Below, piece after piece: positions 1 to 4,784 of a DNA stretch of 6,707 nucleotides; within the stretch, counting starts at the first letter, position 1, and every line of letters starts with the position of its first letter. Under the pieces are notes generated by a model. It did no database searches, was not told where the DNA came from, and worked only from the letters and a program-made list of their open reading frames with translations. Origin of the DNA: Oscillospiraceae bacterium (GTDB lineage: Bacteria; Bacillota; Clostridia; Oscillospirales; UBA929); the NCBI GenBank assembly GCA_031258665.1, contig JAIRML010000048.1, positions 1 to 6,707 on the forward strand, written 5' to 3'. The position numbers and the translations under genes are program-made.

Positions 1-32
1 GTAAGGCGCGCCCACTTGTCCTGACATCTCAT
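1..32 (-). CDS. Start of the next his-operon gene, probably hisC (partial, cut by left edge)
   Basis: Only ten codons are visible, reading M R C Q D K W A R L followed by a threonine codon. The ATG overlaps the hisD stop codon as ATGA. A GAGGGGG ribosome binding site lies 7 bases upstream, the same spacing as at hisG, hisD and hisZ, so a real start here is well supported. The identity is an inference. The residues K-W-A-R-L-T resemble the beginning of HisC (histidinol-phosphate aminotransferase), where a W/V-R-x-L-T stretch precedes a PYVPGEQP-like motif, and hisC or hisB commonly follows hisD. The HisB N-terminus (R-x-A-x-x-x-R-x-T-x-E-T) does not fit. A second ATG at 27 in another frame (M S G Q V G A P Y) is less well placed relative to the ribosome binding site. 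Confidence 0.5.
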   Translation of the reverse strand, partial: MRCQDKWARL

Positions 33-1336
33 ATCCCCGCCCCCTCACACCCCGCGCACCCGGCGGCAAAACGCATCCGCGCGGAGGCGGCGTGGCCGTG
101 CAACCCTTCGGCGAGAGCCAGCACCTCCACATCCTGCCACAGCGGCGCCAGGGCATTCCGGTCAAATTCGATCACGCTGGTTTTCTTTAAAAAGGCGTCC
201 ACCGACAGCGGCGAAAAGAACCGCGCCGTGCCGGAGGTGGGCAGCACGTGGCAGGGCCCGGCCAGGTAGTCGCCCAACGCCTCGGGGCTGTACGGGCCGA
301 GGAAGACGGCGCCCGCGTTGCGGAGCCTCGGCAGCAGTGCGCGCGGATACCGTGTCAAAATCTCCAGGTGCTCCGGCGCGATCCGGTTGGCCAGCCGGCA
401 GGCCTCGTCCCAATCCTCACAGATGATGCCTGCCCCGAAATCCCGCAGGGCCGCCTCCGCCACGGCCCGCCGGGGCAGCGCGGCCAGCTGCGCCGCGCAC
501 GCCGCCCGCACGGCCTCGGCCACCGCCCCGTCGGTGGTCACCAATACGGAGGAGGCCATCTCGTCGTGTTCGGCCTGGGAGAGCATGTCCGCCGCCACAA
601 AGGCCGGGTCGGCGCTGTCGTCGGCCAGCACGAGCACCTCCGAGGGGCCGGCCACCATGTCGATGTCAATGACGCCGTAGAGCTGACGCGTCGCCTCGGC
701 CACGTAGGCGTTGCCCGGTCCGACGATCTTGTCGACCGGCGGGATAGGCCCCGCGCCCAACGCCAGCGCCGCCACGGCCTGCGCGCCGCCGACCGCAAAT
801 ACCCTGTCCACGCCGGCCAACGCCGCCGCCGCCAGCACCGCCGGGCTGAGGTGCTCCGTGGGCGGCGTGACCATGATGAGCTCCTCCACCCCCGCCACCT
901 TGGCGGGGATCGCGTTCATCAGCACGCTGGACGGGTAGGCCGCCTTGCCGCCCGGCACATAGAGCCCGACGCGGGTCAGCCCCCGCACCTGTACGCCCAC
1001 CCGGCCCCCGCCGGGGGCGTCCCACTCGTCCGAGTAGACGAGCAGCCTCTCTTGGTAAGCCTGAATGTTTTCGGTGGCCCGCAGCAGCGCTCCCGTCACA
1101 TCGGCCGGGCAGCGCGCGGCCTCCGCCTCCCACTCCGCGCGCGGGATCTCCCGCGGCGCGCGGCCGTCCAGCACCTGCGCGTACCGGCACACGGCGTCCC
1201 AGCCTCTGGCGCGCACCTCGTCGATCAGCGCGGACACCGCCGCGCGCACCACCGCGTCGCTGTCGCGCCGCCGCGCGGCCTGCGCGGCCAAAAGCGCCCC
1301 GGCCTCGCCGGAGGCCGCGTGTACGATCGCAAACAT
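29..1336 (-). CDS. hisD: Histidinol dehydrogenase
   Basis: HisD is a cytosolic, zinc-dependent enzyme that oxidises L-histidinol to L-histidine in two NAD+-dependent steps, the last reactions of histidine synthesis. The 435-residue product matches the usual family length of about 430. Visible motifs are YVPGGKAAYPSSVLMNAIPAKVAG (residues 126-149, given here as a landmark), GGAQAVAALALG (183-194), KIVGPGNAYVAEA (203-215), DMVAGPSEVLVLAD (226-239) and SQAEHD (253-258). Aligned by motif, the zinc ligands are Q254, H257, D356 and H415, and the catalytic pair is E322-H323 in PEHLEI, so the enzyme appears intact. The residue before H363 in the HVLPT motif is cysteine, where asparagine is common. 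The ATG at 1336 is chosen over one nine codons upstream because GGAGG lies 7 bases before it and it overlaps the hisG stop (TGATG), which suggests translational coupling. Confidence 0.97.
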   Translation of the reverse strand: MFAIVHAASGEAGALLAAQAARRRDSDAVVRAAVSALIDEVRARGWDAVCRYAQVLDGRAPREIPRAEWEAEAARCPADVTGALLRATENIQAYQERLLVYSDEWDAPGGGRVGVQVRGLTRVGLYVPGGKAAYPSSVLMNAIPAKVAGVEELIMVTPPTEHLSPAVLAAAALAGVDRVFAVGGAQAVAALALGAGPIPPVDKIVGPGNAYVAEATRQLYGVIDIDMVAGPSEVLVLADDSADPAFVAADMLSQAEHDEMASSVLVTTDGAVAEAVRAACAAQLAALPRRAVAEAALRDFGAGIICEDWDEACRLANRIAPEHLEILTRYPRALLPRLRNAGAVFLGPYSPEALGDYLAGPCHVLPTSGTARFFSPLSVDAFLKKTSVIEFDRNALAPLWQDVEVLALAEGLHGHAASARMRFAAGCAGCEGAGI

Positions 1337-1974
1337 CAGTCCCCCTCCAATCCCGCGCGGCACAGGGCCACAAAGGCCTGCACCGGCGCCCGTTTCATCT
1401 TCATGGCCGCCAGGTTCACGATGAGGCGCGCGCTGACGGGGCAGATGTCCGCGACAGGGACCAACCCGTTGGCCCGGAGCGTGGCGCCTGTCTCCACGAT
1501 GTCCACAATGGCGTCGGCCAGCCCCAACAGCGGGGCAAGCTCCACCGAGCCCTCGATCCGAATGATCTCCACATCCAGCCCCTGCGCCGCAAACCAGTCG
1601 CCGGCCACGTTCGGGTATTTCGAGGCCACGCGCCGGTGCCGGTAGGTGCCGAAAAAATCCTCTCCCTCACGCACCGCCAGCGCAAACCGGCATGCGCCAA
1701 ACCGCAGATCCAACACCTCATAAAAGGACTGCCCGCACTCGAGGATCGTGTCCTTCCCCACGACGCCAAGGTCGCACACGCCGTGTTCCACGTAGGTGAT
1801 GACATCCGGCGCCTTGGCCAACACCACCTCCACCCCGGCGTCCGGCAGCGGATGGATCAGCCGCCGGCCCTTGTCCCCCAGCGGCGCCGTGTCGACGCCC
1901 GCGCGCCGCAGCAGGCCGAGCAGCTTTGTCTCCAGTCGGCCCTTGGTCAGCGCCAGCCGCAACAGTCTCTTCAC
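1336..1974 (-). CDS. hisG: ATP phosphoribosyltransferase, short form (catalytic subunit)
   Basis: HisG catalyses the first, committed step of histidine synthesis, joining ATP and PRPP to give phosphoribosyl-ATP in the cytosol. At 212 residues this is the short form, which lacks the C-terminal regulatory domain of the roughly 290-residue long form and in known cases works only as a complex with HisZ, encoded directly upstream. Landmarks are an N-terminal LALTKGR (7-13), a central DLGVVGKD (68-75), and the signature GLADAIVDIVETGATLRANG (151-170), which contains the PRPP-binding D-x-V-x-T-G-x-T-L segment. The start codon is GTG at 1974, overlapping the hisZ stop as GTGA, with GGAGG 7 bases upstream inside a GGAGGTGA site. 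The strong site and the overlap suggest coupled translation that keeps HisZ and HisG in balance. Feedback inhibition by histidine is known for this family through HisZ. Confidence 0.97.
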   Translation of the reverse strand: MKRLLRLALTKGRLETKLLGLLRRAGVDTAPLGDKGRRLIHPLPDAGVEVVLAKAPDVITYVEHGVCDLGVVGKDTILECGQSFYEVLDLRFGACRFALAVREGEDFFGTYRHRRVASKYPNVAGDWFAAQGLDVEIIRIEGSVELAPLLGLADAIVDIVETGATLRANGLVPVADICPVSARLIVNLAAMKMKRAPVQAFVALCRAGLEGD

Positions 1975-3179
1975 ACCGTCACCTCCCCCGCCGGCGCTTC
2001 GAACGCCGGCACTTCCGCGCCGCCCTCTATGTCCACGACGGCGGCGACGCCCCGGCTTCGCGCCAAGGCCAGGCTCTCGGCCAGCGTGGCGCAGGGGGAG
2101 AGCTCATAGGCGCCGCGCTCCGCCTGCGCCACCATGCCGAGCGCCTCTCGCAGCCGCGCCGGCGGGAAGTGGATGAGCCGCCGCGCCCGCCGGGGCGCCG
2201 GGGGCGCCTCCTCCGCGCAGGCGCACAGCGCGTCGATGTCCAGCACAAAACCCGCGCCCGGCGCGGCGCGGCCCAGCGCGCCCATCAGGTGGTCGTAACG
2301 CCCGCCGGTCAGCACGGCGCGCCCCGCCCCAGAGACATACCCGCGGAAGACAAGGCCCGTGTAGTAGCTCAGCTGGTGTACGAGGCCGAAATCGAGTTGG
2401 ATATGGCGCCCGAACCCCGCACCCGCCAGCGCCGTGTACATGTCCCGCAGGTAGACGAGCGCTTCGTCGGCCTCCGCCACGCCGAGCGAACCCGTCTCCT
2501 CGAAGAGCTCCACCCCGCCAAAGAGGTGGCACAGGCGCAAAATGGCCTCACAGACCGGGCGATTTTTGAAGGTCTCCAATCTGTCACCCAGGGAGGCGAA
2601 GTTTTTTCGCTCAATGAGCGCGCGCAGTTCCTCCACCGCGCCGGGCGGCGCCTGCAGCGCGCGGAACAGCCCGCGAAACAGCGCCGCGTGGCCGAGCTCG
2701 ACGCGGTACTCTCCGGCGCCCAGCTCCGAGAGCGCCTCGGCCGCCAGCGACAACACCTCAAGATCGGCCTTCAGCCCGCCCGCGCCGATGAACTCCACGC
2801 CCGCCTGCCGCGTCTCCAACCGCCGCCCGCGGTGGACAGCGCCGTCGCGGTACACATCCTGGAGATAGTAGAGCCGGACGGGCATCGGTTCGCCGCCCAG
2901 CCGAGCCGCGACCACCCGCGCCACCGGCGTCGTCGAATCGGGCCGCATGGCCAGCACACGCCCGTCCCGGTCGATCAGCTTGACCATCGACTCGGGCGGC
3001 ATCGGCTGCCCGGTGCGCGTAAACAGCTCAAAGAGCTCGACGGCCGGCGTCATCACCTCGCGGTACCCGTAGCGCGCGAAGAGCGCGCCCGCGCGCGCCT
3101 CCCTCTCCCGGCGCCGGTCGCAGGCGGCAAACAGATAGTCGTGGGCGCCCGCCGGCGTCCCCACCAGGCTTCTCGCCAT
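1971..3179 (-). CDS. hisZ: ATP phosphoribosyltransferase regulatory subunit
   Basis: HisZ is a paralogue of histidyl-tRNA synthetase without charging activity. It binds short-form HisG and carries the histidine feedback site. The 402-residue product shows class II synthetase-like blocks: MTPAVELFELF (43-53), a motif-2-like stretch with AMRPDSTTPVAR (77-88) and YYLQDVYRDG...LETRQAGVEFIG (104-132), LSYYTGLVFRGY (270-281) and TGGRYDHLMGALG (291-303). It is short at the C-terminus compared with a true HisRS and is followed immediately by hisG, which separates it from hisS. The start at 3179 is preferred over an in-frame ATG at 3185 because AAGGGGG is 7 bases from the former but only 1 base from the latter. 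It is the first gene of the operon, about 40 bases after the predicted transcription start. Confidence 0.94.
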   Translation of the reverse strand: MARSLVGTPAGAHDYLFAACDRRREREARAGALFARYGYREVMTPAVELFELFTRTGQPMPPESMVKLIDRDGRVLAMRPDSTTPVARVVAARLGGEPMPVRLYYLQDVYRDGAVHRGRRLETRQAGVEFIGAGGLKADLEVLSLAAEALSELGAGEYRVELGHAALFRGLFRALQAPPGAVEELRALIERKNFASLGDRLETFKNRPVCEAILRLCHLFGGVELFEETGSLGVAEADEALVYLRDMYTALAGAGFGRHIQLDFGLVHQLSYYTGLVFRGYVSGAGRAVLTGGRYDHLMGALGRAAPGAGFVLDIDALCACAEEAPPAPRRARRLIHFPPARLREALGMVAQAERGAYELSPCATLAESLALARSRGVAAVVDIEGGAEVPAFEAPAGEVTV

Positions 3180-3186
3180 GCCCATT

Positions 3187-3193
3187 CCCCCTT
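3187..3193 (-). promoter_or_regulatory. Ribosome binding site of hisZ that decides its start
   Basis: AAGGGGG ends 7 bases before the ATG at 3179 and only 1 base before the ATG at 3185. The same 7-base gap separates the ribosome binding sites and starts of hisG (1982-1986), hisD (1344-1348) and the probable hisC (40-46), which supports the choice of the second ATG. Confidence 0.75.
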
Positions 3194-3198
3194 CGCGA

Positions 3199-3218
3199 TA
3201 CTTTACCGCGCTAAAGTA
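3199..3218. promoter_or_regulatory. Inverted repeat at the his transcription start, candidate operator
   Basis: TACTTTA (3199-3205) and TAAAGTA (3212-3218) form a perfect 7-base inverted repeat around a 6-base centre. The symmetry extends outward to GATACTTTA / TAAAGTA-g-TATC with one unpaired base. It begins six bases downstream of the -10 hexamer and covers the predicted start site near 3217, where a bound repressor would block initiation. The 20-base span suits a dimeric helix-turn-helix protein. A TrpR-family regulator (YerC/HisR) has been proposed for histidine genes in Firmicutes and is a candidate, but I cannot confirm that its motif matches. In RNA the repeat could also form a weak hairpin near the 5' end. 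Confidence 0.6.
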
Positions 3219-3223
3219 GTATC

Positions 3224-3252
3224 ATGATAGCATAGCAGAGCGTCTCTGTCAA
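3224..3252 (-). promoter_or_regulatory. Sigma-A promoter of the his operon
   Basis: On the minus strand a consensus -35 TTGACA (3252-3247) is followed, after exactly 17 bases, by the -10 TATCAT (3229-3224, five of six matches). Initiation is expected near 3217, giving a leader of about 40 bases before hisZ. This is too short for a T-box or a peptide attenuator, so control is more likely at initiation through the adjoining inverted repeat. Confidence 0.85.
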
Positions 3253-3305
3253 GCGGATATTGGCCCGCTCGGCCGCACGAAACACGGCAAAAGGGCTGCC
3301 GCCGC

Positions 3306-3346
3306 AAAAAGAGGGTTTGCGGCCCTGGTCTCCGCAAACCCTCTTT
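3306..3346 (-). terminator. Rho-independent terminator, downstream of fba and upstream of the his promoter
   Basis: A perfect 15-bp stem, AAAGAGGGTTTGCGG at 3308-3322 against its complement at 3332-3346, encloses a 9-base loop. On the minus strand the stem runs into TTTTT (3310-3306), partly overlapping the stem end. It lies about 50 bases upstream of the his -35 box, so it would stop transcription from fba before the his promoter. It could act in both directions, but the plus side lacks a good T-run (CTTTGTTC). Confidence 0.65.
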
Positions 3347-3360
3347 GTTCTCCCCGGGCC

Positions 3361-3391
3361 GTCACACCGGCCGCCTGTCGGCCGGTGTGAC
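3361..3391. repeat. Perfect 13-bp stem hairpin in the his/fba spacer
   Basis: GTCACACCGGCCG (3361-3373) is exactly complementary to 3379-3391 around a 5-base loop (CCTGT). There is no T-tract on either side, so it is not a classical terminator by itself. It stands between two T-tracted hairpins and may be part of a structured 3' region of the fba transcript, a small RNA, or an intergenic repeat. No function can be assigned. Confidence 0.6.
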
Positions 3392-3422
3392 AAGTTAGTA
3401 ACTTATTGCCGTGAAACGGCAA
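3392..3422. repeat. Two adjoining short inverted repeats
   Basis: AAGTTA-g-TAACTT (3392-3404) directly abuts the larger hairpin at 3361-3391. TTGCCGT-gaa-ACGGCAA (3406-3422) follows one base later. Both are perfect, with 6- and 7-bp arms. The first could be a small palindromic protein site, and the second would form a stable RNA hairpin on either strand. Neither can be tied to a gene. Confidence 0.5.
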
Positions 3423-3423
3423 C

Positions 3424-3486
3424 AAAAAACGAGGATTTGGGTTGTGGGCTGCATGGGCAGCCCACGTTGGAAAATTATGGAATCCT
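3424..3486 (-). terminator. Probable terminator of fba
   Basis: About 35 bases after the fba stop, the minus strand carries AGGATT (3486-3481), a perfect 9-bp hairpin GTGGGCTGC/GCAGCCCAC with a 4-base loop (3465-3444), then AATCCT (3437-3432). Two bases later comes TTTTTT (3429-3424). The outer 6-bp pairing would bring the stem close to the T-run, although an asymmetric internal loop separates the two stems. It is a reasonable first terminator, with the hairpin at 3306-3346 as a second one. Confidence 0.55.
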
Positions 3487-3503
3487 TGTGGCTTTCCACT
3501 TTT

Positions 3504-3518
3504 CCGGCGCGGCGCCGG
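3504..3518. repeat. GC-rich palindrome just after the fba stop
   Basis: CCGGCGC-g-GCGCCGG is symmetric around one central base and lies two bases beyond the fba stop codon. The minus strand continues with an A-rich stretch rather than Ts, so it is not an intrinsic terminator. It may protect the 3' end of the transcript or be chance in GC-rich DNA. Confidence 0.35.
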
Positions 3519-3519
3519 C

Positions 3520-4455
3520 TCACGCCTTCCCGTCGCAGCCGAGGAAATTCTTCAACTTGCGCTGCACGAGCCCCTTGATGTTGGCGCGGGCGGGCGTCAG
3601 GTACTGCCGCGGATCGAAGTGATCGGGATGCTCCGCAAAATGGCGGCGGATGGAGGCCGTCATGGCGAGACGCAGGTCGGAATCGATGTTGATCTTGCAG
3701 ACAGCCATCTTGGCGGCCTGGCGCAGCATGTCCTCCGGAATGCCGATGGCGTCCGGCATCTGGCCGCCGTGCGCGTTGATCATCTCGACAAACTCGGGGA
3801 TGACCGAGGAAGCCCCGTGCAGCACAATGGGAAACCCGGGCAGGCGGCGCTGCACTTCCTCTAGGATGTCAAAGCGGAGCCGCGGCTTCTGGCCGGGCTT
3901 GAACTTGTACGCGCCGTGACTCGTGCCGATGGCAATGGCCAGGCTGTCGACACCCGTCTTCTGGACAAACTCCTCCACCTCGGCGGGGTTTGTGTAGGAA
4001 GCGTCTTCCGCCGAGACATTGACGGCGTCTTCGATGCCGGCCAGACGGCCGAGCTCGCCCTCGACGACCACACCGCGCGCGTGCGCGTAGTCCACAACCT
4101 GACGCGTCAGCGCAATGTTGTCCTCGAACGAATGGTGGGAACCGTCGATCATGACGGAGGTGAAGCCGCCGTCGATGCAGCTCTTGCAGATCTCAAAGGT
4201 GTCGCCGTGGTCCAAATGGACACAGATGGGCAGGCCGGTGTCCTCCAAAGCGGCTTCGATCAGCTTCATGAGGTAGACGTGCTTGGCGTACTTGCGCGCG
4301 CCGGCCGACACCTGCAGGATCAGCGGCGCCCGTTCCTCCTTCGCGGCCTCGGTGATACCCTGGATGATCTCCATGTTGTTCACATTGAACGCGCCGATGG
4401 CATACCCGCCCTCGTAGGCTTTTTTGAACATTTCCGTCGATGTGACAAGTGGCAT
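3520..4455 (-). CDS. fba: Class II fructose-1,6-bisphosphate aldolase
   Basis: This enzyme reversibly cleaves fructose-1,6-bisphosphate to dihydroxyacetone phosphate and glyceraldehyde-3-phosphate, using zinc, in cytosolic glycolysis and gluconeogenesis. The 311-residue product is close to the roughly 285-310 residues of Gram-positive class II aldolases. Motifs include GAFNVNNME (21-29), HLDHGD (80-85), DGSHHSFEDNI (104-114), VEGELG (131-136), GTSHGAYK (177-184), VLHGASS (211-217) and KINIDSD (254-260). By alignment, D82 is the catalytic acid and H83, E134, H180 and H213 are the metal ligands, so the active site is complete. The ATG at 4455 has AAAGGAG 8 bases upstream and starts exactly at the family N-terminus. 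An open frame continues upstream to 4656, but that extension crosses the promoter and hairpin and is not aldolase-like. A tagatose-bisphosphate or other ketose-bisphosphate aldolase role cannot be excluded by motif alone. Confidence 0.95.
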   Translation of the reverse strand: MPLVTSTEMFKKAYEGGYAIGAFNVNNMEIIQGITEAAKEERAPLILQVSAGARKYAKHVYLMKLIEAALEDTGLPICVHLDHGDTFEICKSCIDGGFTSVMIDGSHHSFEDNIALTRQVVDYAHARGVVVEGELGRLAGIEDAVNVSAEDASYTNPAEVEEFVQKTGVDSLAIAIGTSHGAYKFKPGQKPRLRFDILEEVQRRLPGFPIVLHGASSVIPEFVEMINAHGGQMPDAIGIPEDMLRQAAKMAVCKINIDSDLRLAMTASIRRHFAEHPDHFDPRQYLTPARANIKGLVQRKLKNFLGCDGKA

Positions 4456-4496
4456 GTCTGAAGCTCCTTTCCCGTTATGTGGCTCCCTTTGCGTCC

Positions 4497-4510
4497 GAGC
4501 CGCCCGGCTC
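4497..4510. repeat. Small hairpin in the fba leader
   Basis: GAGCCG-cc-CGGCTC is a perfect 6-bp inverted repeat between the predicted fba start of transcription (near 4517) and the ribosome binding site (4464-4470). It leaves the binding site free, so it may only stabilise the 5' end. No ligand-binding structure is recognisable. Confidence 0.35.
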
Positions 4511-4523
4511 TTCCTCTTTTTGC

Positions 4524-4552
4524 AGTGTACCAGCATTTTGCGGAAATTGCAA
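4524..4552 (-). promoter_or_regulatory. Likely sigma-A promoter of fba
   Basis: TTGCAA (4552-4547) and TACACT (4529-4524) are separated by 17 bases on the minus strand. Each matches consensus at four of six positions. A TG one base ahead of the -10 gives an extended -10 element, which would compensate. Transcription from about 4517 would leave a leader of roughly 60 bases. Confidence 0.5.
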
Positions 4553-4591
4553 GAATGATTCCATTGCAAAAAAGCCAAGGAACGGAGTGGA

Positions 4592-4641
4592 TATACTGAA
4601 TATTGTGTCATTGCTTTGGCAATGACACAATATTCAGTATA
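4592..4641. repeat. Perfect 23-bp stem, 4-base loop hairpin between divergent promoters
   Basis: The arms at 4592-4614 and 4619-4641 are exact reverse complements with a TTTG loop, and pairing stops at A4591/A4642. The left arm begins TATACTGAATATTGTG and ends TCATTGC. It is AT-rich in a GC-rich region and has no T-tract after it on either strand, so it is not a normal terminator. It lies between the fba promoter and the downstream plus-strand promoter, and its right arm overlaps another promoter-like sequence. It could be a large operator, a structured 5' leader, or a small repeat element. Confidence 0.85.
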
Positions 4642-4643
4642 AA
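4616..4643 (+). promoter_or_regulatory. Candidate plus-strand promoter in the right arm of the hairpin
   Basis: TTGGCA (4616-4621) and TATAAA (4638-4643) each match sigma-A consensus at five of six positions and are 16 bases apart. It would drive the M24 peptidase gene with a leader of about 135 bases. Because it lies in the loop and right arm of the long palindrome, extrusion or protein binding there would affect it. Confidence 0.4.
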
Positions 4644-4654
4644 GGCCCTCGTTC

Positions 4655-4660
4655 ATTATA
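4655..4660 (-). promoter_or_regulatory. Isolated consensus -10 hexamer facing fba
   Basis: TATAAT reads on the minus strand at 4660-4655, but no convincing -35 lies 16-18 bases upstream. If used, transcription would begin just ahead of the 23-bp hairpin and place it at the very 5' end of a longer fba leader. Weak evidence. Confidence 0.2.
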
Positions 4661-4709
4661 TTTTTGCAGGAAAATCAAGAATTCTTTCCGCGCCGCCGGG
4701 GCAAAAGCC

Positions 4710-4739
4710 TTGACGGGACGTTCAATCCTGTAGTACAGT
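4710..4739 (+). promoter_or_regulatory. Candidate promoter of the M24 peptidase gene
   Basis: TTGACG (4710-4715, five of six) and TACAGT (4734-4739, four of six) are 18 bases apart, giving a start near 4746 and a leader of about 40 bases. The -10 region is covered by two overlapping perfect short palindromes, CTGTA-g-TACAG (4728-4738) and CAGTG-a-CACTG (4736-4746), either of which could be a repressor site. Confidence 0.5.
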
Positions 4740-4784
4740 GACACTGGTTCCCGAAAAATCCGTACGAAAAGGGAGTGGCACACA

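Noticed and set aside
248..1645. Long plus-strand open frame (465 codons) opposite hisD and hisG
   Set aside because: It is antisense to well-recognised genes, shows Arg/Gly/His-rich low-complexity composition and no family motif, as expected from third-position GC bias.
1926..3227. Long plus-strand open frame (433 codons) opposite hisZ
   Set aside because: It is a mirror of the HisZ reading frame with no domain-like sequence, and GC-rich DNA lacks stop codons in such frames.
3180..3519. T-box or other histidine-responsive leader RNA before hisZ
   Set aside because: No AGGGTGGNACCGCG-like T-box sequence is present on the minus strand, and the only strong promoter lies downstream of the hairpins, leaving a leader of about 40 bases.
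4592..4641. Invertible promoter or insertion-sequence ends
   Set aside because: The inverted arms are separated by only four bases, so there is no invertible segment or element body, and no recombinase or transposase is encoded nearby.
4456..4656. N-terminal extension of the aldolase up to an ATG at 4656
   Set aside because: The extra 67 residues cross the promoter and long hairpin and do not resemble aldolase. The ATG at 4455 has a good ribosome binding site and matches the family N-terminus.
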